Shown here: in pieces, positions 1 through 7,003 of the stretch
Position numbering within the stretch: the first letter of the stretch is position 1
Layout: each line of letters starts with the position of its first letter
Source: JAMXLO01 sp041487355
GTDB lineage: Bacteria; Pseudomonadota; Alphaproteobacteria; Acetobacterales; Acetobacteraceae
Length of the DNA: 16,783 nt
Direction of reading: 5' to 3'
Assembly (NCBI GenBank): GCA_041487355.1
Contig: JBGPND010000102.1
Location: 1-16,783, forward strand
Translations under genes and position numbers: made by a program
Notes under the pieces: generated by a model
Told to the model about the DNA's origin: nothing
What the model saw: the letters and a program-made list of their open reading frames with translations, nothing else
Databases searched by the model: none

Positions 1-14
1 ATGCCGAACGTGCT

Positions 15-551
15 CTATACGACCGGCACCGGTCCGACGATGATCCCCTGATAGGTGGTTGCCAGGCCGTTGGCGCGCAGATTGGTCTGCAGCGCGGCGT
101 TGCGCAGCGCCTTCACGAGGCCCTCCCGCAACCGCCGCTCCCGGGTGAAGATTGGCACACCGGTCGCGATGCCGTCCGCCAGGACGCGCGCATCCGGCTC
201 GCCGATATTGACGCGCAGCAAGTGCTGCAAATGCCGATAATGGCGCAACTGGCCCGGCTGCATGTTCGCCGTGCCAAGCAGCACCAGCTTGCGCTGATCC
301 TGCAGCCCGGTCAGGAAGTCCCACACCCGGGGCCGATCGGCGGGCGGGAAGTCCACCGGCATCAGTGCCTCGCCGATCACCTGCCGCGCCAATTTCAGCA
401 TCAGCAGCGGCGAGGTGAAGACGAACACGATCTCGTCGTCGCGCAACCCGCGCAGCAGGTAGTCGCTGATCGCGTTGTTGTCGACCGAGACCATCTTCTT
501 GCCGAAGAAGGTCTGGACGGGAACCGAAGCGAACCATGCCGGCTCGGCCAT
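15..551 (-). CDS. PIN-domain-like protein (putative nuclease)
   Basis: This 178-residue soluble protein reads like a PIN-fold nuclease. A hydrophobic strand ends in the acidic motif SVDNNAISDYL (Asp24, Asp30), and E61 falls in a helix. The C-terminal half has the typical pattern EPDARVLADGIATGVPIFTRERRL (about residues 118-141), with Asp120 and Asp126 as candidate metal ligands. Where many PIN domains have T-x-D it has TRE (E138). The start at 551 is preferred because GGGAG lies about 8 nt upstream; an in-frame ATG at 614 would add 21 residues and has no comparable site. The gene follows the sugar aminotransferase on the same strand after 104 nt. No antitoxin-like partner is visible, so a VapC toxin call is not supported. 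The fold is inferred from pattern and the substrate is unknown. Confidence 0.6.
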   Translation of the reverse strand: MAEPAWFASVPVQTFFGKKMVSVDNNAISDYLLRGLRDDEIVFVFTSPLLMLKLARQVIGEALMPVDFPPADRPRVWDFLTGLQDQRKLVLLGTANMQPGQLRHYRHLQHLLRVNIGEPDARVLADGIATGVPIFTRERRLREGLVKALRNAALQTNLRANGLATTYQGIIVGPVPVV

Positions 552-655
552 GTGCGACACTCCCTGTGCAGGGTCATTGCACCATAGCGCGGGTCGGCTG
601 GTCGGACGGGCCATGCCTCACGGCGAATTGCGCGACCGAAGCCGCGGCGGTTGCC

Positions 656-1795
656 CTAGGCAACCGCGGCGAGGACGCTGTCGCACACATGCGCCATGTC
701 TGCTTCACTCAGGTCGGGATGGATCGGCAAGGCGAGAATGCGTTGCGCCAGATCCTCGGAAACGGCCAGACGAGCCCCGTCGTGATGCTCGCGATAGGCC
801 GGCTGCAAGTGCAGCGGACGCGGATAGTAGATCGCGGTGGGGACGCCGTCCGCGCGCAGCGATTCCTGCACGTGATCGCGCATCGCGGCATCGCGGAGCA
901 GGATTGCATAGATCGCCCAGGCGCTGGTGCTGTCCTTCACGCGTGCCGGTGTGACCACCGCGTTGCCCAGCCGGGAGTCGTAGTAGCGGGCGACTTTCTC
1001 GCGGATCGCAAGTTCGTCCGCGAACACGGTCAGCTTCGCGAGCAACACGGCTGCCTGGATCGAATCCAGTCGGCCATTCATGCCGGTGCGCAGCACCTCG
1101 TAGCGCGTCGTGCCCTCGCCGTGCGTGCGCAGGCTGCGATACAGCGCCGCGCGTTCGGCGCTCTCGGTCAGCAGCGCGCCACCATCGCCATAGGCACCAA
1201 GCGGCTTGGAGGGGAAGAAGCTGGTCGCCGTGGCATCCGCCGCCGCGCCAAGCGGTCTGCCATGCAGAGTGCAGCCGAAGCTCTGCGCCAGGTCGTCCAG
1301 GGTGAACAGCCCTTCGCGTTCGGCGATGGCATTCAACGCAGGCCAGTCCGCCGGCTGGCCGAACAGATCCACGCCGATCAGCGCACGCGGGCGTAGCCTG
1401 CCGTCGCGTCGCACCTCGGCGATGCGGCGTTCCAGATGCCCCGGGTCGATCTGGAACGTGCGCGGATCGACATCGACGAACACCGGGGTTGCGCCGAGCA
1501 CCAGAGGCACCTCGGCGGTCGCGGTATAGGTGAAGGCCGGCAGGAACACCGCATCGCCACGCCCGATCCCCTCGGCCATGAAGGCGATCTGGATCGCGTC
1601 GGTGCCCGAACTGACCGCCACACAGTGCTTCGCCCCACAGAACTTCGCCAGTTCGGTCTCCAGCTCGGCCACTTCGGGGCCGAGAATGAACTGGCAATGC
1701 GCCAGGACCCCATCCAACCGCCGGCGCAGTTCGGCGGCGATGCGCGCCTGTTGTGCCTTCAGATCGAGGAACGGTATGGCAGAGCGCGCGGTCAT
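656..1795 (-). CDS. DegT/DnrJ/EryC1/StrS sugar aminotransferase, WbpE-like
   Basis: This 379-residue PLP enzyme transfers an amino group, usually from glutamate, to a keto group of a nucleotide-activated sugar in the cytoplasm. The N-terminal IPFLDLKAQQARI and FILGPEVAELE are typical of the WbpE/WlbC branch, which makes UDP-3-amino sugars. GTD (64-66) lies in the cofactor phosphate region, LDDLAQS (166-172) holds the PLP-ring aspartate D168, and FFPSKPLGAYGDGG carries the Schiff-base lysine K197. Length is normal for the family. The start codon overlaps the stop of the upstream dehydratase as ATGA and has no strong SD of its own, so translation is probably coupled. The dehydratase neighbour would supply a 4-keto sugar, whereas WbpE itself uses a 3-keto substrate. 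The exact sugar and position aminated are therefore open; the family call is secure. Confidence 0.92.
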   Translation of the reverse strand: MTARSAIPFLDLKAQQARIAAELRRRLDGVLAHCQFILGPEVAELETELAKFCGAKHCVAVSSGTDAIQIAFMAEGIGRGDAVFLPAFTYTATAEVPLVLGATPVFVDVDPRTFQIDPGHLERRIAEVRRDGRLRPRALIGVDLFGQPADWPALNAIAEREGLFTLDDLAQSFGCTLHGRPLGAAADATATSFFPSKPLGAYGDGGALLTESAERAALYRSLRTHGEGTTRYEVLRTGMNGRLDSIQAAVLLAKLTVFADELAIREKVARYYDSRLGNAVVTPARVKDSTSAWAIYAILLRDAAMRDHVQESLRADGVPTAIYYPRPLHLQPAYREHHDGARLAVSEDLAQRILALPIHPDLSEADMAHVCDSVLAAVA

Positions 1796-3723
1796 GGGCG
1801 GTTCACCACAGGCATTAATCCTTCGGCGTTGTGCTCGAACTCAGGAACCAGCCGTCCGAGCAGGGTGAGCGCCAGGCGCGCCTGGCCACCACGGCAGGTG
1901 GCGGCGATCTCGTCGATGGCGCGACCGACGATGGCCGGATCGGCGGTGCGCGGCGCCGCCATCAACAGGCCGGGATAGCCCGTCGGCACCGGCGGCTCCT
2001 TCCCATGGAACAGCTCCTCATGCAGCTTTTCCCCCGGGCGAAGGCCGGTGAAGCGGATTTCCACGTCCCGCTCCGGGGTAAGCCCCGCCAGCCGGATCAT
2101 CTGGCGCGCCAGATCGACGATCTTCACCGGCTTGCCCATGTCGAGCACGAAGATGCCGCCCGCCTCACCCGACGGCAGACTGGCGTCGCCCGAGCCGACC
2201 ACGCTCGCCTGCAACACCAGGCCCACCGCCTCGCGCACAGTCATGAAGTAGCGCTGCATGTCGGGGTGGGTGACGGTCAGCGGGCCACCGCGCTCGAGCT
2301 GTCGTTGGAACAGCGGAACCACCGATCCGGTGCTGCCCAGCACATTGCCGAAACGCACCGTGATGCAGCGCATGCCCTGCCCGCCCGCCCGCGCGGAGAT
2401 GTCCAGTGCCTGGCAATACATCTCGGCGAGACGCTTCGACGCGCCCATCACCGAGGTCGGGTTGACCGCCTTGTCGGTGGAGATCAGCACCATCGCCCGC
2501 GCACCGATGCTGCGCGCGGCGTCCGCGACATGCCGCGTGCCCGCGACATTGGTGAGCAGCCCCTCCAGCGGGTTGGCCTCGACCATCGGCACGTGCTTCA
2601 GCGCCGCGGCGTGAAACACCAGTTCCGGCCGCCACTGCTCGAACACCGCACGGATGCGCGCCTCGTCGCGGATATCGGCGAGCAGCGACTCGCGCGCGAC
2701 ATGCGGGTGGCGTTCGGCGAGCTCGAGATCGATCAGCCAGAGCGCGTATTCACCGTTGTCGAGCAGGATCAGCCGCTCGGGTCCGAGCGCCGCGACCTGG
2801 CGCGCCAGCTCGCTGCCGATCGTGCCGCCGGCGCCGGTGACGATCACGCGCCTGCCCTGGATCAGCCGCGCCATGCCCTCGCGGTCGAGCGGCACCTGAG
2901 GCCGGTTCAGCAGGTCCTCGATGACCATGGGCCGCAGCTCGAGCTGGCGGGGGCGGTCGACCAAAGCCGCCGGATCGAGCGAAGTCGGGCGCGGCGCCCG
3001 GCGGATGCGCATCGCGTACCGCTCGGCCTGCTCCACCAGGACGGACAGCGACTGGCCGGCCAGGTCAGGCGTGGCGACCACCAGCGTGTCGGGCAGCCTC
3101 CCCTCGCCGTCGAGGCGTTCCAGCACGGTCGCCGCATCCTCGATTGAGCCGAGGATCGGGTAGCCATGGATGCGCCGCCCGGTCTGTCGTGAGCCGACCG
3201 CCAGCAGCCCCTCCACCCGCAACGCCTGCCGCCGATCCCCGATCAACGCGCGGAGAAACAGATCGACATCCTCAGCCGCGCCGACCAGCAGGGCTGAGGG
3301 CACATCGGCAGCGTAGGCGGCAGGCAGCTTCCCGCCGGGACGCTGACGCAACCGGCGATAGGCGACCCGGGGCGCACCGAGCAGCACCAGCAGGGTCAGC
3401 GCATGCACGGCGGGGAAGGCGGGGTTGGCGGACGCCGCGCCGGTCAGCGCAAGCAGGCCCGCGAACAGAGCGGCGCCGAGCGCGCTGGTGCATGCCACGG
3501 CGAGCAGGTCACCGATGCCGGCGAAGCGCCAATATTGCCAGGGCAGCCGGAACGGCAATCCGGCGAGCAGCACCGCCGCCGCACCGGCAGGCAGCAGCCA
3601 CAGCGGATGCAGCCAGTCGCCCGACGGGTCGGCAAGCGCCCGGGCAAGCGGTACCGCCAGCGCCGCCAGCACCCCGTCCAGGGCGATGTTCAGGGCAATT
3701 CGAACGAGCGGGCGCGCTGTCAT
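1792..3723 (-). CDS. Membrane-anchored nucleotide-sugar 4,6-dehydratase (WbpM/PglF/CapD family)
   Basis: This 643-residue enzyme belongs to the long form of the polysaccharide-biosynthesis SDR family. WbpM and PglF convert UDP-GlcNAc to the 4-keto-6-deoxy sugar, the first step toward FucNAc, QuiNAc or bacillosamine. Four hydrophobic segments fill about residues 8-120, followed by a CoA-binding-like Rossmann linker (about 140-240). The catalytic domain starts near 290 with GAGGTIG (297-303) for NAD(P) binding. STDKAVNP (415-422) and VMGASK (425-430) hold the active site; Met426 stands where classical SDRs have Tyr, as is normal in this subfamily, and Lys430 is conserved. GLRPGEKLHEEL is near the C terminus. 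The start has an AGGGG site 7 nt upstream. It is first of a minus-strand pair with the aminotransferase. The specific sugar is inferred. Confidence 0.93.
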   Translation of the reverse strand: MTARPLVRIALNIALDGVLAALAVPLARALADPSGDWLHPLWLLPAGAAAVLLAGLPFRLPWQYWRFAGIGDLLAVACTSALGAALFAGLLALTGAASANPAFPAVHALTLLVLLGAPRVAYRRLRQRPGGKLPAAYAADVPSALLVGAAEDVDLFLRALIGDRRQALRVEGLLAVGSRQTGRRIHGYPILGSIEDAATVLERLDGEGRLPDTLVVATPDLAGQSLSVLVEQAERYAMRIRRAPRPTSLDPAALVDRPRQLELRPMVIEDLLNRPQVPLDREGMARLIQGRRVIVTGAGGTIGSELARQVAALGPERLILLDNGEYALWLIDLELAERHPHVARESLLADIRDEARIRAVFEQWRPELVFHAAALKHVPMVEANPLEGLLTNVAGTRHVADAARSIGARAMVLISTDKAVNPTSVMGASKRLAEMYCQALDISARAGGQGMRCITVRFGNVLGSTGSVVPLFQRQLERGGPLTVTHPDMQRYFMTVREAVGLVLQASVVGSGDASLPSGEAGGIFVLDMGKPVKIVDLARQMIRLAGLTPERDVEIRFTGLRPGEKLHEELFHGKEPPVPTGYPGLLMAAPRTADPAIVGRAIDEIAATCRGGQARLALTLLGRLVPEFEHNAEGLMPVVNRP

Positions 3724-3731
3724 GGCGCGCC

Positions 3732-3760
3732 CCTATAGCCCAGCGGACCGGACCCGTCAT
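3732..3760 (-). promoter_or_regulatory. Candidate promoter of the dehydratase-aminotransferase operon
   Basis: On the minus strand ATGACG (plus 3755-3760) and TATAGG (plus 3732-3737) are separated by 17 nt and resemble sigma-70 boxes, with 4 of 6 matches each. Initiation would fall almost at the ATG at 3723 and give a nearly leaderless transcript, which conflicts with the AGGGG site overlapping the -10. Either the SD or the promoter may be the true signal. Low confidence. Confidence 0.25.
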
Positions 3761-3800
3761 ACCCCGGGGCCCGCCGAACCGCCGCGTGGCCGCAAGGCGC

Positions 3801-3845
3801 AGATTCCCTATCGCGTTCCAGCCTGTTTCGCCCGATACTCGCCGG
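3801..3845 (+). promoter_or_regulatory. Upstream block shared with the second binding-protein gene (copy 1)
   Basis: This 45-nt stretch aligns without gaps to 5385-5429 ahead of the paralogous gene, with 29 of 45 identical by hand count. The best-kept elements are TCGCG (3811-3815) and CGATACT (3833-3839), with the same 17-nt spacing in both copies, followed by GC-N-GG. GATACT resembles a -10 box, but the upstream element is not a standard -35. It lies about 95-140 nt before the start codon. A promoter or operator role is inferred from conservation after gene duplication. Confidence 0.4.
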
Positions 3846-3902
3846 CGTGCGGGCCGCGACCTCCGTGGCCAAGCCCCGCAGCAGCCTGGGAATTACAACG
3901 AT

Positions 3903-3932
3903 GGCCGAGACAACCTTCGGCCGCCAAGGGAG
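3903..3932 (+). promoter_or_regulatory. Leader hairpin and SD of the first binding-protein gene
   Basis: GGCCGA (3903-3908) pairs with TCGGCC (3917-3922) around an 8-nt loop. Four bases later comes AAGGGAG (3926-3932), then an 8-nt spacer to the ATG at 3941. The same arrangement precedes the paralogue at 5533-5562, where the stem is longer. The SD fixes the start at 3941 rather than any upstream in-frame codon. Confidence 0.5.
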
Positions 3933-3940
3933 TCTACGCC

Positions 3941-5290
3941 ATGCGACCGAACAGCCGTGTCACCCGCCGTACCGCGCTCAAGCTGGGCGCCGCCGCAACC
4001 GCCCTGCCGCTGGTGCACATCCGCACCGCCGGCGCCGCAGGCAAGCTGAGCCTCGCCCTGTGGGACCACTGGGTCCCCACCGGCGATGCCGCAATGAAGA
4101 AACTGGTCGATGACTGGGCCGAGAAGAACAAGGTCAACATCCAGCTCGACTTCATTCCGAGTGTCGGCGGCAAGATCAACATCACCATGGCCGCCGAGGC
4201 TCAGGCCAGGACCGGACACGACGTCTTCGCCTTCGATCAGTGGACCGTGCAGCAGTATGCCGACAAGCTCGATCCTGTGGACGACGTGATGAAGTCGCTC
4301 ATCGGCAAGTACGGCAAGCTGGGCCGCGCCTACGAATATCTGGCCGTGGTCGACAAGCACTGGATGGCGGTACCGGTGGGTTGGGGATCCGCGCCGCTGC
4401 CGCCCGTCGCGCGCCTCAGCCTCTGGAAGAAGTTTGCCGGTATCGATGTGCAGACCTGGTTCCCGGCTCAGCCGTCGACGCCTGACGCCAGCAAGGACTG
4501 GACCTACGACACCCAGTTGAAGGTCGCCGAGCTGTTCCACAAGGCCGGCTATCCGGTCGGTTTCGGCTGCCGCGCGGGGGATAGCACCGACGCCAACCAG
4601 ACCTGGGGAGCCACGTTCGGTGCCTTCGGTGCTGACCTCGTGAACGCCAAGGGCGAGATCACCATCGGGTCGGACAACGTGATGGCAGTGATGGAGTACT
4701 GCCAGAAGCTCGTAAAGTTCATGCCACCGGATGCCGCCCAGTGGGATGACGCCTCGAACAACCGGGCGCTGATCTCGGGCAAGACGGCGTATATCTGGAA
4801 TCCGCCCTCGGCCTGGGCGGTGGCAAAGCGCGACGCCCCGGATATTGCGGCTGACTGTTGGCACTTCTCGACGCCCAGAGGGCCGAAAGGCCGAATGGTT
4901 CCGCACCGGCCGTATTTCTGGGGGCTCTGGCAGTTCGGGCAGAACAAGAGCGCAGCAAAGGAACTGATCGAGCATCTGTCGCAGCGCGAACAGCTCGAGG
5001 TCCTGGCCGCTCCAGTCGCCGGCTACGACATCCCGCCCTTCACGTCGATGTACGACATGAAGATCTGGAGTGAGGTCGAGCCGCCGAAGGGCACGATCTA
5101 CAACTACCCGGTCCGGCAGTGGCATGACGCGGAATACTACATCGCTGGCTCCTCGGCCCCGCCGGAGATCGCGGTGCAGATGTGGAACCGCTCCCTGATG
5201 CCAGGGATGGTGGCGAGGCTCTTGGACGGTCAGTCGATCAAGCAGTCGATCGCCTGGGCCAAGGACGAGCTGGAAGGCTTCACCCGCTGA
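3941..5290 (+). CDS. ABC-type extracellular solute-binding protein, Tat-exported (copy 1)
   Basis: This 449-residue protein fits the family 1 (sugar-type) solute-binding proteins that deliver ligand to an ABC importer in the periplasm. The N terminus has a twin-arginine signal, TRRTALKLG, followed by a hydrophobic run and a likely cleavage site near HIRTAGA/AG (about residue 32). The mature part opens with LALWDHWVPTGDAAMKKLVDDWAEK, a typical first strand and helix. Aromatic-rich segments such as AFDQWTVQQYADKLDPVDD, WNPPSAWAVAKRDAP and HRPYFWGLWQ probably line the binding cleft. No lipobox cysteine is seen. It is about 85% identical to the gene at 5571. No permease or ATPase lies beside it, so it is an orphan that may serve a transporter elsewhere or act as a sensor. 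The ligand is unknown. The start is chosen from the AAGGGAG site. Confidence 0.88.
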   Translation: MRPNSRVTRRTALKLGAAATALPLVHIRTAGAAGKLSLALWDHWVPTGDAAMKKLVDDWAEKNKVNIQLDFIPSVGGKINITMAAEAQARTGHDVFAFDQWTVQQYADKLDPVDDVMKSLIGKYGKLGRAYEYLAVVDKHWMAVPVGWGSAPLPPVARLSLWKKFAGIDVQTWFPAQPSTPDASKDWTYDTQLKVAELFHKAGYPVGFGCRAGDSTDANQTWGATFGAFGADLVNAKGEITIGSDNVMAVMEYCQKLVKFMPPDAAQWDDASNNRALISGKTAYIWNPPSAWAVAKRDAPDIAADCWHFSTPRGPKGRMVPHRPYFWGLWQFGQNKSAAKELIEHLSQREQLEVLAAPVAGYDIPPFTSMYDMKIWSEVEPPKGTIYNYPVRQWHDAEYYIAGSSAPPEIAVQMWNRSLMPGMVARLLDGQSIKQSIAWAKDELEGFTR

Positions 5291-5323
5291 GCCAACGCTT
5301 GCGAGCCGGTCATTGAATCGTTC

Positions 5324-5353
5324 CGAGGGGCCGCGGCACGCTGCGGCCCCTCG
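5324..5353 (+). terminator. Terminator-like hairpin after the first binding-protein gene
   Basis: A perfect 11-bp GC-rich stem, CGAGGGGCCGC (5324-5334) against GCGGCCCCTCG (5343-5353), encloses an 8-nt loop and begins 33 nt after the stop codon. The following bases hold only a short T run (CGTTTCTC), so termination may be partial. It separates the two tandem genes transcriptionally. Confidence 0.65.
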
Positions 5354-5384
5354 CGTTTCTCACCCTTGGCCGGGAATGCGGCCG

Positions 5385-5429
5385 AGCTTTTCTCTCGCGC
5401 CCCGGCGGTTTCTGGACGATACTGGCTGG
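5385..5429 (+). promoter_or_regulatory. Upstream block shared with the first binding-protein gene (copy 2)
   Basis: This is the counterpart of 3801-3845: TCGCG at 5395-5399 and CGATACT at 5417-5423 occur with identical spacing. It lies about 46 nt farther from its start codon than in copy 1. The extra leader sequence includes a small perfect hairpin, GCGGGC/GCCCGC (5498-5512, loop GAC). Since a terminator-like stem lies just upstream, this gene probably has its own promoter here. Confidence 0.4.
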
Positions 5430-5532
5430 GTCGTGCCACTTACGTGGCGACTTCCTGCTGACCCAACCTCCGGGCAATCGCCCAGGGTGACGCGACCGCG
5501 GGCGACGCCCGCACCGTCCAGGGTTGAAACAA

Positions 5533-5562
5533 CGGCCGAAGTCAATTCGGCCGCGAAGGGAG
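5533..5562 (+). promoter_or_regulatory. Leader hairpin and SD of the second binding-protein gene
   Basis: CGGCCGAA (5533-5540) pairs perfectly with TTCGGCCG (5546-5553) around the 5-nt loop GTCAA. AAGGGAG follows at 5556-5562, 8 nt before the ATG at 5571. The stem ends only two bases before the SD. It may affect ribosome access or mRNA 5' stability; the structure is visible, the role is inferred. Confidence 0.5.
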
Positions 5563-5570
5563 TTCACGCC

Positions 5571-6920
5571 ATGTCGAATCCGCGTCGTACTGTGACGCGC
5601 CGCAGTGCCTTGAAACTTGGTACTGCGGCCGCCGCCCTGCCGTTGGTGCATATCCGCACTGCCGGCGCCGCAGGCAAGCTGAGTTTCGCGATCTGGGACC
5701 ACTGGGTCCCTAGCGGCGATGCCGCCATGAAAAAGCTTGTCGACGCCTGGGCGGAGAAGAACAAGGTCGCCGTGGAGCTCGACTTCCTCACCGGGGTCGG
5801 CGGCAAGATCAACATCACCATGGCCGCCGAGGCGCAGGCCCGCACCGGGCACGACATCTACGCCTTCGATCAGTGGACGGTGCAGCAGTACGCCGACAAG
5901 CTTGATCCGGTTGACGATGTGATGAAGACGCTCATCGGCAAGTACGGCAAGCTGGGCCGCGCCTACGAGTATCTGGCGGTGGTCGACAAGCACTGGATGG
6001 CGGTGCCCGTGGGCTGGGGCTCGGCACCGCTGCCGCCCGTCGCGCGCATCAGCCTGATCAAGCAGTTCTGCAACATCGACGTGCGGGAGTGGTTCCCGGC
6101 GCATGAGGCGAAGCCGGAGGCCAGCAAGGACTGGACCTACGACATGCAGTTGAAGATCGCGGAGCAGTGCTTCAAGGCCGGCTACCCGATCGGCTTGGGC
6201 TGCGGTTCGGGCAGCACCGACGCCAACCAGACCTGGGGCGCCACTTTCGGCGCGTTCGGTGCCGACCTGGTGAACGCCAAGGGCGAGATCACCATCGGGT
6301 CGGACAATGTGATGGCGGCTATGGAGTATTGCCAGAAGCTGGTGAAGTTCATGCCACCGGATGCGGTGAGCTGGGACGACGCCTCGAACAACCGCGCGCT
6401 GATCTCGGGCAAGGCGGCGTTGATCTGGAACCCCCCCTCGGCCTGGGCGGTGGCGAAGCGCGACGCGCCACAGATTGCGGCGGACTGCTGGCACTTTTCG
6501 ACACCGCGCGGGCCGAAGGGCCGTTTTGTGCCGCACCGGCCGTATTTCTGGGGCATCTGGCAGTTCGCGCAGAACAAGAGCGCGGCTAAGGAGTTGATCG
6601 AGTACCTGTCGCAGCGCGAGCAGGTGGAACAACTGGCCGCGCCGGTCGCTGGCTACGACATCCCGCCGTTCGCGTCGATGTACGATTTGAGCATCTGGAG
6701 CGAGGTCGAGCCCCCCAAGGGCACGGTCTTCAACTACCCGGTGCGGCCGTGGCACGACGCGGAATACTACATCCCAGGCTCCTCGGCGCCGCCCGAGATC
6801 GCAGTGCAGATCTGGAACCGCTACCTGCTCCCAGGCATGGTGGCGAGGCTCCTGACAGGCCAGACGATCAAGCAATCGATCGCCTGGGGCAAGGACGAGC
6901 TGGAAGGCTTCACCCGCTGA
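5571..6920 (+). CDS. ABC-type extracellular solute-binding protein, Tat-exported (copy 2)
   Basis: This 449-residue paralogue of the preceding gene is probably a periplasmic family 1 binding protein. The twin-arginine motif TVTRRSALKLG and the sequence up to HIRTAGAAGKL match copy 1 closely. It has one extra residue near the N terminus and one fewer in the GCGSG-STDANQTWG region, so total length is equal. Differences cluster around residues 156-180 (SLIKQFCNIDVREWFPAHEAKP versus SLWKKFAGIDVQTWFPAQPSTP in copy 1) and are sparse elsewhere, which suggests a duplication with a few altered surface or ligand positions. No transporter permease or ATPase gene is adjacent. The end KDELEGFTR is identical in both copies. 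The start is set by AAGGGAG 8 nt upstream; the in-frame region before it is leader, not protein. Ligand unknown. Confidence 0.88.
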   Translation: MSNPRRTVTRRSALKLGTAAAALPLVHIRTAGAAGKLSFAIWDHWVPSGDAAMKKLVDAWAEKNKVAVELDFLTGVGGKINITMAAEAQARTGHDIYAFDQWTVQQYADKLDPVDDVMKTLIGKYGKLGRAYEYLAVVDKHWMAVPVGWGSAPLPPVARISLIKQFCNIDVREWFPAHEAKPEASKDWTYDMQLKIAEQCFKAGYPIGLGCGSGSTDANQTWGATFGAFGADLVNAKGEITIGSDNVMAAMEYCQKLVKFMPPDAVSWDDASNNRALISGKAALIWNPPSAWAVAKRDAPQIAADCWHFSTPRGPKGRFVPHRPYFWGIWQFAQNKSAAKELIEYLSQREQVEQLAAPVAGYDIPPFASMYDLSIWSEVEPPKGTVFNYPVRPWHDAEYYIPGSSAPPEIAVQIWNRYLLPGMVARLLTGQTIKQSIAWGKDELEGFTR

Positions 6921-6926
6921 GATCGT

Positions 6927-6955
6927 GTGGTCGGTGGCCGCTGGCCACCGACCAC
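6927..6955 (+). terminator. Strong hairpin after the second binding-protein gene
   Basis: GTGGTCGGTGGCC (6927-6939) and GGCCACCGACCAC (6943-6955) form a perfect 13-bp stem with the 3-nt loop GCT, 6 nt after the stop codon. No T run follows, so it may act as an mRNA 3' stabiliser or an attenuator rather than a classical intrinsic terminator. Its left arm can also pair with the loop of the next hairpin (see findings). Confidence 0.6.
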
Positions 6956-6967
6956 TAATCGCTGTTA

Positions 6968-7003
6968 TCGGGCTCCTCGTTGGCCACGACCCGAGGAGCC
7001 CGA
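6968..7003 (+). promoter_or_regulatory. Hairpin enclosing the SD of the sugar-phosphate transferase gene
   Basis: TCGGGCTCCTCG (6968-6979) and CGAGGAGCCCGA (6992-7003) form a perfect 12-bp stem around a 12-nt loop. The right arm contains the SD AGGAG (6994-6998) and ends on the base before the ATG at 7004. If it forms, the ribosome-binding site is fully base-paired. The stem is seen directly; control of translation is inferred. Confidence 0.6.

Noticed and set aside
3425..3940. Upstream extension of the first binding protein into the divergent dehydratase region.
   Set aside because: The Tat signal and SD place the start at 3941; the extension overlaps the coding sequence and promoter of the minus-strand gene.
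3893..6875. Long antisense open frames across both binding-protein genes (410 and 521 codons on the minus strand).
   Set aside because: They resemble each other only because the sense genes are paralogues. They are rich in Arg, His, Val and Gly as expected from GC-rich complement frames, match no family and have no SD.
6980..7003. TTG start for the sugar-phosphate transferase.
   Set aside because: It lies in the hairpin loop with no SD, whereas AGGAG is 5 nt before the ATG at 7004.
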